DNA of 64,000 nucleotides from Rhodothermales bacterium (lineage in GTDB: Bacteria; Bacteroidota; Rhodothermia; Rhodothermales; Bin80), in assembly GCA_028278205.1 (NCBI GenBank), contig JANQES010000132.1, positions 32,464 to 96,463 on the forward strand. The letters run 5' to 3'. Under the pieces are notes generated by a model. It was not told the origin of the DNA, did not search any database, and was given only the letters and a program-made list of their open reading frames with translations. The position numbers were made by a program, and so were the translations under genes. This document shows, one piece after another, positions 45,427-53,507 of the stretch. The first letter of the stretch is position 1. Every line of letters starts with the position of its first letter.

Positions 45427-45722
45427 GATACGCAAAGAGTTATAGTTGAAAGAAATAGGGTACGGTGAAGCAACAGTGTGACATGCATAGCCTGCCCCCG
45501 TATCTGGTAACGAAACGCCTGGGTGGGACAACAACGTCATTCGTCACACGACGGAACAGATTACCAGAATAATGATTAATAACAGAGCAGGTTCCATGAG
45601 GTCAGTGCCGGCTTCAGGCCCGGATTATGCCGGGCCTATCCTGTTAATAAACCGATGATTATGTTGGCAGGACATCCATACCCTACCGAGATGCGATGAC
45701 TCACGATACCCATTGATGATTT
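45427..45722. promoter_or_regulatory. Divergent promoter region of the T6SS locus, with an 8-bp hairpin
   Basis: The 296-base gap between the lipoprotein gene and tssK must hold both promoters. It contains the palindrome AGGCCCGG (45616-45623)/CCGGGCCT (45630-45637) with a 6-base loop. No sigma-54 or other recognisable promoter was found. Confidence 0.5.
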
Positions 45723-47120
45723 ATGGAAGAACGTCAGCAAGGAAGTGTGGCAAAAAAAGAAAGAGTTGTGTGGAAAGAGGGGATGCTCCTCAATCCACAC
45801 CATCTGCAACAGTGGGATCGGTACCAACAGCACGTTTTGCACGAGCGTGTGCGGGTCTTGAATCGTTATGACTGGGGCATCACCAGCCTCACGATCGACA
45901 GCGGCGCCCTGGTCAACGGCGAGGTGCAACTCCGGCAATGCAGCGGCATCATGCCCGACGGGCTCGTCTTCGATATCCCCGGCATCGACCTGACGCCCAA
46001 TCCCGAAAACGTGAAAAACCTGCCGCCGGGCAAACGGCACCTGTCGGTCTATCTCGCCATTCAACAGGCCCACGCCGACGGCTACAACATCCTCGACGGA
46101 ACCCTGCCTGCGCACAGCCAGGCCAAGACACGCTTTAGCACCAAAACCATCCGGGTGCCCGATGAAGTCTGGGATGAAGGGCGGGACGAAGAAGAACAAC
46201 GCCGAAAAAGAAATATCCAGGTAGCGCAGCCCAACTTCAGGCTGCTCATGGGGCCTGACGATCTGGCCGGAAACACCCACATCCGTATTGCCAACATCGC
46301 CTATAAGGTGGACGGCACCTACGAACTCGATAAAGAGTTTATCCCCACGTGCCTGCGGGTGGCGTCTTCGCCGCGGTTGCAAGACATCGTGGGCGACCTC
46401 TTAGACCGGCTCGATGTGTTGAGCCAGAAGCTCGTTGAGCGCCGGGTTACCGGCGAGGGGGGCGAGGCCTCGCTCGACGACGTCCGGGCGCTGGGCCGTC
46501 TCGGCGCCATCTATGCCCACTATCCGCTCTTGCTCAATTATGTGAAGAATCCGGAAGGCCACCCGGAAGGCCTCTTTATGATTCTGCAATCGCTGGCGGG
46601 TCAACTCATGGCCTACCTGCCCGCGATGAAGATGCATCCGAGCGAACTGCCCGTCTACACGCATGATGATCTCACCCGGTGCTTCGGCAAACTTTATCAT
46701 CAACTCATCGATATTCTCAGCCGAGAGCCGCAGCAGCAGGGGCGTCATACCATCCGGTGGGATGTCGAAAAAGAATTTCAGTATAGAGCGACCCTCAACC
46801 AGAGTCACCGCGACATGGCGCTGTACTTATTTATAGAACAACAGGAGTGGCCTACCGGCGAGCAGTACGCGGAACTGGAGAAGAAAGTATTGATCGGCGC
46901 CCCGAGCGAAGTGACCCGAGGGTTTCAGGGTATCCTTCTGAATATTCAGAACGTAGAAAGACCAGTCTTGCAGCGTCAAGGCAACTATTTCAAGCTAGAA
47001 CAGACGGGGGAACAATGGGGAAAAATCTTTGAGGAAGGCCCGGATAAAGGCGTGATAGCCGTAACGCCGCTCAGGCCCTTCGTCGGCCTGAAAATGACGT
47101 TAATTGCTCTTGAACAATAG
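45723..47120 (+). CDS. tssK: Type VI secretion baseplate subunit TssK
   Basis: A 465-residue protein of the ImpJ/VasE family. It starts with VVWKEGMLLNPHHLQQWDRY, matching the typical WxxGMxLxPxHFQ opening, and continues with GITSLTIDSGALVNGEVQLR and FDIPGIDLTPNP. TssK links the baseplate to the TssL-TssM inner membrane complex. Its 3' end overlaps or nearly touches tssL. It is the first gene of the plus-strand T6SS operon. Confidence 0.92.
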   Translation: MEERQQGSVAKKERVVWKEGMLLNPHHLQQWDRYQQHVLHERVRVLNRYDWGITSLTIDSGALVNGEVQLRQCSGIMPDGLVFDIPGIDLTPNPENVKNLPPGKRHLSVYLAIQQAHADGYNILDGTLPAHSQAKTRFSTKTIRVPDEVWDEGRDEEEQRRKRNIQVAQPNFRLLMGPDDLAGNTHIRIANIAYKVDGTYELDKEFIPTCLRVASSPRLQDIVGDLLDRLDVLSQKLVERRVTGEGGEASLDDVRALGRLGAIYAHYPLLLNYVKNPEGHPEGLFMILQSLAGQLMAYLPAMKMHPSELPVYTHDDLTRCFGKLYHQLIDILSREPQQQGRHTIRWDVEKEFQYRATLNQSHRDMALYLFIEQQEWPTGEQYAELEKKVLIGAPSEVTRGFQGILLNIQNVERPVLQRQGNYFKLEQTGEQWGKIFEEGPDKGVIAVTPLRPFVGLKMTLIALEQ

Positions 47121-47142
47121 ATTCGATACACAGAGGGATCTC

Positions 47143-47832
47143 ATGGGAAAAGGTGCATCTGATGCTAAAAACAAGAAGTTGGGCGGTCATGGTCTTGCCG
47201 AACTGTGCGCGCCGTGTTTCAGGCTGGTCTTAGATCTGAAACAACCCGAAGCTTTTGCTCCCTATGCTACCAAAGAGGCACTGAGCAACACCTTCAAGGA
47301 TCTGCTGGAGCAGGTCAAAAGTAAAGCGAAAGCGCGCGTTCGTCCTCCAGACCCCGGCCTGATCGATAAGACCCTGTTTGCCCTGGTGGCGCTGATCGAT
47401 TATGCGGTTGTAACGGCGCCTGCCGCGTGGGAGCACAAGGTCCAGTGGCGCGTCGAGCCGCTTCAACTGGAACTCTACAACCAGTACGATGCAGACCTGG
47501 CGTTCTTTAAATACCTGGACGAGTTGCTGAGGAAGGCGCCGCACTCGGCGGATGTTGTAGAGGTGATAGAGGTATACTATCTTTGCATTCTGCTGGGTTT
47601 TCGGGGCAGATATGGAGAAAAAGACGAGGAGGGAATCAAAAGACATCTCCGTGATATTTTGACGGATGTCCCAGCCTTGAAGCGCGATGCTATAGATACT
47701 ATTAAGCTTGCTCCGAAAATACCGCCGCGTCGCCATCGCGTAGCTCGGCCCGACTACCCCTGGTGGGTGCGGTATGCTGTGTTGGCAGGAAGCATCGTGG
47801 GGTTGTGGATAGTGCTTTATCTGATCGGATAA
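47143..47832 (+). CDS. tssL: Type VI secretion protein TssL (DotU family), short form
   Basis: A 229-residue inner membrane protein. The cytoplasmic DotU-like domain is visible in LAELCAPCFRLVLDLKQPEA, LFALVALIDYAVV and YYLCILLGFRGRYGEKDEEG, the last being the family signature, followed by one C-terminal transmembrane segment (YAVLAGSIVGLWIVLYLIG). There is no OmpA-like peptidoglycan-binding extension. Start chosen at ATG 47143 with AGAGGG upstream, rather than a TTG at 47104 that overlaps tssK. TssL binds TssM and TssK in the membrane complex. Confidence 0.92.
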   Translation: MGKGASDAKNKKLGGHGLAELCAPCFRLVLDLKQPEAFAPYATKEALSNTFKDLLEQVKSKAKARVRPPDPGLIDKTLFALVALIDYAVVTAPAAWEHKVQWRVEPLQLELYNQYDADLAFFKYLDELLRKAPHSADVVEVIEVYYLCILLGFRGRYGEKDEEGIKRHLRDILTDVPALKRDAIDTIKLAPKIPPRRHRVARPDYPWWVRYAVLAGSIVGLWIVLYLIG

Positions 47833-47916
47833 CAACGGGGGGCGCGTTCGGCGCGCATCGATGATTGCCGGTGCGCACCCGGAGGCGATTTCCTTGAGAT
47901 GAAGGTGTAAGGTGCC

Positions 47917-49671
47917 ATGGATAAAAAGGATTTCCGAACGACTTCCCGCAGGTTTATCAGTATCCTGACGCGACCCTCTAGTTTTGCCGTGATGGGTACT
48001 GGGGCCGGGATCGGGCTCCTCCAGGTTGGCAGAAAGATGCTGCTCTGGGATTGGGCCGGCCCCGTGCAAATCCTGCTGGTCGTCGCGCTTGTCATTTACC
48101 TGCTCGTCCGGTTGAATAAGCAGCGCGGCGGCAGCCGCTCCGGCGTGCAAACCAAAACGGCAGGCACCTCGGAATGGTTGAACGATGTCTTCAAAAAAGA
48201 CCTTTACGATCTGCCCTTGTATGTCGTGGTAGGCCCCCAGGACGCCGGCAAAACCACCGTGCTCAACAACTCCCGGTTGAACCCCAGCACGTTTATGGGG
48301 CCGAGCGATTCGCGCCTCTGGCATTTTTTCCACGCCCGGCAGGCTATTTTCATCGAAAGAAACAGAGACTTTGCAACTGCCCGGCAGGACGGGGCAGACA
48401 ACGACGAGGCGAATTCGTGGGGGCGGTTTCTCGACGTGTTGAAAAAGAGCCGGGGCCGGCAGCCTATCAACGGCGTGATCGTGGTGATCAGCTATGCCAT
48501 GTTGATCCGCGCCAGCGAGGCTGAGCTCGGGCAATATATCCATGAACTTCGAACCGATCTCGACAGGCTGGCGGCTAAACTAAACGTCCGGTTTCCGGTC
48601 TACGTCCTTTTGTCAAAGTGCGATGAGATCGAAGGCTTTACGGCGTTCTTTGATGGGCTGGCCAAAGAAGAGCCTGAACAACTCTGGGGCGCTACCCTCG
48701 AAGCCGCCTCGCTGCCGGGCGCGACCTCGGACGACAAACGCCTCGACGCCTTGAAAAAGCTTCTCGATTCTGCCTTCGAGGACCTTCGCGGAAGGCTCGG
48801 CCCCGCGCGGCTCTGGCGCCTGCAAGAGACCTTCGAAGCCCAACCGCACAGGCTTCACGAACCCCCGATTTATAATTTCCCCTATCACTTCGACCAGGCC
48901 CAGGTCCATTTCAAGAAGTTCATCACCGAGCTTTTTGATCCGGTCAAGGGCAAAGATCTCTTTTTGCGAGGCTTTTTCCTGGTCGCCAAAACCGATTCGA
49001 AGCGCTACTTCATCCGAGACGTATTTACCGAAGCGATCCTGCCGGATCGGAATCTGGTCGATTCCATCAAACCCAACCGGAAGCATACCATCATCGCGAG
49101 TGTATTGCTCGGTGTCTTTGTGATCTGGGCCGGGATCGCGCTGTTCATCCGCCACAACGACCGCCGTGTGCTGGCAGATCGCATCGAAGTGGCAACAGGG
49201 GTGCAGTCCAACGGGCAGGGCAAGGTCACCTCGACGGAGATCAATCCGCTTTATGACTTACACGCCAAGATTGAGCAGGTCGAGGGTTTCTGGCACCGGC
49301 TCGCAGTGCTCGGGCTGAACAGGCGTCTTCGCCGGCATGTGCTTCCGGAGGCCCGGTATATTCGCGCCCAAAAACTGCGTGATCTGGTGTCGTTCTCGTA
49401 CAGCGAATGGGGAGATCGCCTGCGCGCCTGTGCCTATGGCGCTTCCGAGGACTGCGGCGACCTCGATAACCGGAAAACGGCCTATGAGCGCATGGCCGGC
49501 GGCTTCCCGGATAAGGACGATGTGCTCCGGAATCTCTTGATTCAAGAGGCTTTCTCCCAGGGTGTAGACCGCGAGAAAGCCCGGGCCATGGCCGGCTATT
49601 TTGTGAAGGCCCTCGAAGACGGTTCCATAGAGGCCTTCCGGACCGATGATACCCTGACCCCCGACCCGTGA
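47917..49671 (+). CDS. tssM: Type VI secretion protein TssM (IcmF family), unusually short
   Basis: At 584 residues it is about half the usual 1100-1200. One or two N-terminal hydrophobic segments (residues 21-37 and 47-65) precede a cytoplasmic GTPase-like domain with the Walker A VVGPQDAGKTTVLNNS (residues 104-119), the WGRFLDVLKKSR region, VYVLLSKCDEIEGF (the NKxD-like loop) and a further membrane segment (391-411). Only about 175 residues then remain for the periplasm, against more than 700 in Proteobacteria. The protein ends at a normal stop followed by a terminator-like hairpin, and no continuation is seen in the next 400 bases. TssM usually contacts the TssJ lipoprotein through the missing part. 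Confidence 0.88.
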   Translation: MDKKDFRTTSRRFISILTRPSSFAVMGTGAGIGLLQVGRKMLLWDWAGPVQILLVVALVIYLLVRLNKQRGGSRSGVQTKTAGTSEWLNDVFKKDLYDLPLYVVVGPQDAGKTTVLNNSRLNPSTFMGPSDSRLWHFFHARQAIFIERNRDFATARQDGADNDEANSWGRFLDVLKKSRGRQPINGVIVVISYAMLIRASEAELGQYIHELRTDLDRLAAKLNVRFPVYVLLSKCDEIEGFTAFFDGLAKEEPEQLWGATLEAASLPGATSDDKRLDALKKLLDSAFEDLRGRLGPARLWRLQETFEAQPHRLHEPPIYNFPYHFDQAQVHFKKFITELFDPVKGKDLFLRGFFLVAKTDSKRYFIRDVFTEAILPDRNLVDSIKPNRKHTIIASVLLGVFVIWAGIALFIRHNDRRVLADRIEVATGVQSNGQGKVTSTEINPLYDLHAKIEQVEGFWHRLAVLGLNRRLRRHVLPEARYIRAQKLRDLVSFSYSEWGDRLRACAYGASEDCGDLDNRKTAYERMAGGFPDKDDVLRNLLIQEAFSQGVDREKARAMAGYFVKALEDGSIEAFRTDDTLTPDP

Positions 49672-50089
49672 TACCCATCGATGAGCGCCGGCGGCACGGT
49701 GCTTTGCAACCGTGCTTGCAGCCTGGTTTCTTTTTTCGTCGATCTAAATATTTTTATGTAGTTTATCGTGTCTTCACTGCAACATTTTTTGCGATTGTCT
49801 CTATAAGAACCAGGCTGCCTAAACACGTGAAAAAACAATACTTCGTTTTGCCATGTCCTGAGGCGCTCATCCCGATCCTTATTACTTTCATAGGGACGGA
49901 ATTCGTTCGATTTTTCGGATTAACACAAACACGCGAAGCCGATGTTTGACGCCGCGCTGTTTTTAATAAACCGTATAGAGAGCCTGGTCTTGACTCGTGG
50001 CCGGGCTTCAGTCTGGAGCACGTTGATGGAAAGGCACATGGCACCCCGTCGTGCTGCTTTATCGTTGATAAAACAGAGAGGATCTTTTT
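49672..50089. other. AT-rich gap between tssM and tssB, terminator-like hairpin at its left
   Basis: The 418 bases hold no convincing gene; a 93-codon open frame lacks family features. GCACGGT (49694-49700)/ACCGTGC (49709-49715) is followed by a T-rich stretch (49728-49736), and GCAGCCTGGTTTC (49718-49730) faces GAACCAGGCTGC (49807-49818). A promoter for tssB onward is likely here. Confidence 0.5.
49694..49736 (+). terminator. Terminator-like hairpin after tssM
   Basis: A 7-bp perfect stem GCACGGT/ACCGTGC with an 8-base loop, followed 13 bases later by TTCTTTTTT. The distance between stem and T run is larger than in classic intrinsic terminators. Confidence 0.45.
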
Positions 50090-50596
50090 ATGGCTAGGAG
50101 CTTCAATGACGAAAAACCACCCGCTCGCATCAACATCAAAATCAAGCCCGCAGAGGATGCCCAGGATGAGGTTGAACTCGCCTTCCGGATGCTGGCCCTG
50201 GGCAATTACAAAGGGCGTGAAGATGAAGACCCGGTGGAAGATCGCAAACCCGTCAAGATCGATGATCGCAACTTCAACGGGGTCATGAACGACATGAAAC
50301 CCCGGGTTGTGTTGAACGACGTTGCCAACCGGCTCACCGGCAGCGGCGACATGCCGCCGATCACCCTGGAGTTTACAAACATCAAGGATTTCAGGCCGGA
50401 AGCCGTGGTGCAGAAGGTCGAGCCGCTCAAGCAATTGCTGGCCATGCGTAACCTGCTTGTGGAATTACGCAACGGGGTTCTGGGCCGGCAGGCCTTCAGA
50501 AAGGCCCTCAACGAGATCATCAAAGACGAGGCGGGGCGCGCTGCGCTGATCGCCGAGTTAGACCGGGTCGTCCAACTCGGCAGCAGCGACGACTGA
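50090..50596 (+). CDS. tssB: Type VI secretion sheath small subunit TssB
   Basis: A 168-residue protein of the TssB/VipA family. FNDEKPPARINIKIKPAEDA, RKPVKIDDRNFNGVMNDMKP and DMPPITLEFTNIKDFRPEAV are standard motifs, followed by LLAMRNLLVELRNGVLG. TssB and TssC form the contractile sheath around the Hcp tube. GAGAGGATC lies at a normal distance before the ATG. It is the first gene after the gap behind tssM and 62 bases before tssC. Confidence 0.94.
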   Translation: MARSFNDEKPPARINIKIKPAEDAQDEVELAFRMLALGNYKGREDEDPVEDRKPVKIDDRNFNGVMNDMKPRVVLNDVANRLTGSGDMPPITLEFTNIKDFRPEAVVQKVEPLKQLLAMRNLLVELRNGVLGRQAFRKALNEIIKDEAGRAALIAELDRVVQLGSSDD

Positions 50597-50658
50597 TCGC
50601 CGGAACGCCCTCGCCTCAAAGCCGATCTTTCCCCAAGAAAAGAAAACGGAAGCCTGAT

Positions 50659-52227
50659 ATGGAGCCCACGGATCCCAACAAACAACAAGAAGCCCGGCAA
50701 GAAGCGGATGTCGTCGTAAAGACGGAAACCCCGCTTGCTCGTCTCCTGGAAAAGGTAAACCTCGAAGCGCCCGAAGAAACCATCGATGCGGAGCGTTACG
50801 CCGAGCGAGCCACCCTTGCCGAAGCAAAACCGGAACAGAATATCTCCGCCGCCCTGGCCGTCGTCATCCGGCTGCTGACCGAGCGGGGCGAAGCCGTCGA
50901 GCAGATCAACAAAGCGGACGTCAGCCGCCTGATAGACCACGTCGATACCAAGATCAGCGATCAACTCGACGAGATTCTTCACCACGAAGAGTTCCAGGAG
51001 ATCGAGTCGGCCTGGCGCGGCCTGCACCGGCTCGTTTCCAATACACAATTTCACAACAACATCCTGCTTGAGCTCCTCAATGTCTCTAAAGAAGAACTCG
51101 CCGAGTCGTTTAACGATGTTGAGGACACGACGCAGGCTCCGCTTTACCTGCGGGTCTACACGGACGCCTACGACCAGCCGGGCGCGCATCCCTACGGGGT
51201 GATGATCTCGAACTATGAGTTCAACAGCACCGGCGAAGACATCAAGTTGCTGCGCAACATCTCGAAGGTGGCGGCAGCCGCCCATGCGCCGTTCATCGGA
51301 TCGGTTGGGGGCAAGTTCTTTCAAGTAGACTCGTTTGAGGAATGGAAAAAGACCATCGCTGCGCAGAACCCGGCTGGCGCGCTGAATGAGTCTGCCGCTT
51401 TCATCAAGTGGAACGGGTTTCGGGAGACCGAAGACGCGCGGTACGTGGGGCTGGTGATGCCGCGTTTTTTGCTGCGAGAGCCCTACGGCCCCGATGGTGT
51501 GCCCGTCAAAGGGTTCACGTATACCGAGACGGTGGTGGATCCCGAAGAAGGGCCGGACCACGATAAATATCTCTGGGGCAACGCCACCTACGCCTTCGGC
51601 AGCAACCTCACCGAAGCGTTTGCCCGGGATGGATGGACCGTGCAGATCCGGGGGCCGAAGTCCGGCGGGAAAGTGGATAACCTGCCCGTGCCGCTCTACG
51701 ACATGGGCAAAGGTCTGGAAAAGAAAATCCCGACGGAAGTGAAGATCAGCGAGACGGAAGAGTTCAACTTTGCCGAGCTGGGCTTCATCCCGTTGACGGT
51801 GTGGGAGAACTCAGACTATGCGGTCTTCCTCTCGGCCAACTCGGCGCAGAGGCCCGTGAAGTCGAGCGATCCCCGGACGATGGCCAGCCGCCGGATCAAC
51901 GCGCGTCTGCCTTACATCTTCCTGGCTTCGCGGCTGGCCCATTACCTGAAGGTGTTTCAGCGCGAGCAGATCGGCCAGACGGCCAGCCGGGAATCGCTGG
52001 AGGAGGAACTCAATACGTGGCTCAAGACGCATATTACCGAAATGCCCAATCCCGGACCGGAATTGATTGCCGAGCGGCCGTTGCGCTCCGGACACATCAC
52101 CGTAGAAGAGATCGAGGACAACCCCGGATTCTTCCGAGTGCAGATGACCATCCAGCCTCATTTTCAGATTGAGGGCATGGACATCGACATCACGATGGTG
52201 GGCAAGATGCCGGGAAAGACCGACTAA
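50659..52227 (+). CDS. tssC: Type VI secretion sheath large subunit TssC
   Basis: A 522-residue protein of the TssC/VipB family. After a charged N-terminus come LIDHVDTKISDQLDEILHHE, FQEIESAWRGLHRLVSNTQF (the conserved WxGLxxLV motif), PYGVMISNYEF, RISVAAAAH-like IGSVGGKFF, FRETEDARYVGLVMPRFLLR, and the C-terminal IEDNPGFFRVQMTIQPHFQI. All expected sheath motifs are present, so the sheath should assemble even though the ClpV gene is disrupted. Confidence 0.95.
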   Translation: MEPTDPNKQQEARQEADVVVKTETPLARLLEKVNLEAPEETIDAERYAERATLAEAKPEQNISAALAVVIRLLTERGEAVEQINKADVSRLIDHVDTKISDQLDEILHHEEFQEIESAWRGLHRLVSNTQFHNNILLELLNVSKEELAESFNDVEDTTQAPLYLRVYTDAYDQPGAHPYGVMISNYEFNSTGEDIKLLRNISKVAAAAHAPFIGSVGGKFFQVDSFEEWKKTIAAQNPAGALNESAAFIKWNGFRETEDARYVGLVMPRFLLREPYGPDGVPVKGFTYTETVVDPEEGPDHDKYLWGNATYAFGSNLTEAFARDGWTVQIRGPKSGGKVDNLPVPLYDMGKGLEKKIPTEVKISETEEFNFAELGFIPLTVWENSDYAVFLSANSAQRPVKSSDPRTMASRRINARLPYIFLASRLAHYLKVFQREQIGQTASRESLEEELNTWLKTHITEMPNPGPELIAERPLRSGHITVEEIEDNPGFFRVQMTIQPHFQIEGMDIDITMVGKMPGKTD

Positions 52228-52447
52228 GGCCTTACCGGCGGTGGCACCGGCTCAAAAAACGTTGGCGCCGGCTAAAAAAGAAGATATCGCGATTGTTCAA
52301 CAGGTAAACAAAAGAGGATGTGGGGAGGCACCGCGCCGGTTTGCATACCTCCGGCAGGTCTCGGCATCCATATCATCGATCCATAGCCCTAGTGATCGAT
52401 ACGCTCTAAACCCAAACCATCAACACAAGAAGCAAGAGGTAAACACC

Positions 52448-52918
52448 ATGCCACAAGATTGTGCGCTCTATTACTCAAACGGGATCACCGGATCCAACGA
52501 CAAGGAGGATCGCCAGGACAGCTCCATCGTCATCGAACTGAATCATAAGGTCTACATCCCTCACGATAAGTCGACCGGACGATTTTCTGGTTCGCGGGTG
52601 CATAACCCGGTCATTCTCATCAAGGAGTTGGATAAAGCTACGCCGTCGCTCTACAAGGCCTGTGCCGAGGGCGAGCGGCTCGACGAACTGGTGGTCAACT
52701 GGTATAAGACCGTGGACGGAAAAGATGTGTTGTATTTTAAGACCAAGCTGAGGCAGGTTCGAGTTGTTTCGGTAGAAGATATCTGCCCCAACACGAAAGA
52801 TCCGACGCAGGACTCAAAACAGCACCTCGAAAAACTCGAACTGGCCTACACCCAGATTGAGTGGGAATTCGTCGATGGTGGCTTTAAGTACACCGACCAG
52901 TCGATCAAGATGGCGTGA
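52448..52918 (+). CDS. hcp: Type VI secretion tube protein Hcp (TssD)
   Basis: A 156-residue protein beginning MPQDCALYYSNGITGSNDKE. SRVHNPVILIKELDKATPSL and the C-terminal LEKLELAYTQIEWEFVDGGF match Hcp-family strands; Hcp hexamers stack into the expelled tube. AAGAGGT eight bases before ATG 52448 supports the start. A 220-base gap separates it from tssC, enough for its own promoter or a stability structure; within it GGCACCGGCTcAAAAAA and GGCGCCGGCTaAAAAAA form an imperfect direct repeat. Confidence 0.9.
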   Translation: MPQDCALYYSNGITGSNDKEDRQDSSIVIELNHKVYIPHDKSTGRFSGSRVHNPVILIKELDKATPSLYKACAEGERLDELVVNWYKTVDGKDVLYFKTKLRQVRVVSVEDICPNTKDPTQDSKQHLEKLELAYTQIEWEFVDGGFKYTDQSIKMA

Positions 52919-52953
52919 TCTCGTCTCCGTGGTTGTTAATCTGATGTGGCACG

Positions 52954-53385
52954 ATGAAAGCCGGCCTTAGCCTCTTCGACGTCCTCGCCGGGCGGTGTTC
53001 CGAGTTGAGCCGTGAGGAAGACCGGATGGAATGTAGCATCATCAGCAACCTGGAGTGCTTGTTCAACACGCGTCGTGAGTTTCTGGCTCACCTGCCCGGC
53101 TTCGGGGTGCCCTCGGTTACGGAACTCTACCGTAACTCGACCGAGGCTGTCGAGGAGATGCGGCAGGCCATCGAAGAGGCTGTGCGTGCCTACGAACCGC
53201 GTCTGATTCCTAAGACGGTTAAGGTTCGGCACGAGGAGAACACCGGCTCTTTCGATATGCGCCTGGTCTTTGTTCTTTCCGGGCAACTGCGGGGCTCGCA
53301 AAAGACAAAGTATTTCCAGACGACCTTTTCGTCGGTGGCAGATCGGAGCAGAGGCGGGGGCGTGCGTGTCGAGCCAAGGCGCTAG
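52954..53385 (+). CDS. tssE: Type VI secretion baseplate protein TssE (gp25-like)
   Basis: A 143-residue protein of the GPW/gp25 family, which forms part of the baseplate wedge. SIISNLECLFNTRREFLAHL is the usual NLExLLNTR motif, followed by GVPSVTELYRNSTEAVEEMR, AVRAYEPRL and a terminal beta strand region. It lies 35 bases after hcp. Confidence 0.92.
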   Translation: MKAGLSLFDVLAGRCSELSREEDRMECSIISNLECLFNTRREFLAHLPGFGVPSVTELYRNSTEAVEEMRQAIEEAVRAYEPRLIPKTVKVRHEENTGSFDMRLVFVLSGQLRGSQKTKYFQTTFSSVADRSRGGGVRVEPRR

Positions 53386-53415
53386 CGTGTGCCCTATCCT
53401 GTTCGGCTTCATTCC

Positions 53416-53456
53416 GCAAAGACGGCCCTGGGTCCTTGCTTCAGGGCCGTCTTTGC
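53416..53456. terminator. Perfect 15-bp hairpin between tssE and tssF
   Basis: GCAAAGACGGCCCTG (53416-53430) and CAGGGCCGTCTTTGC (53442-53456) pair perfectly around an 11-base loop. There is no T run, so it may act as a partial or factor-dependent terminator, or as an mRNA processing or stability element inside the operon. Confidence 0.65.
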
Positions 53457-53507
53457 CTCACTCAGGGGGGTCCTTTGGGCGCAAAGGAGCCCTGGTTTAG
53501 CGCAGTT

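Noticed and set aside
49668..49949. 93-codon frame after tssM as the lost TssM C-terminus or a TssJ gene
   Set aside because: No lipobox, no signal peptide and no resemblance to either family; it begins inside the tssM stop region and is AT-rich noise.
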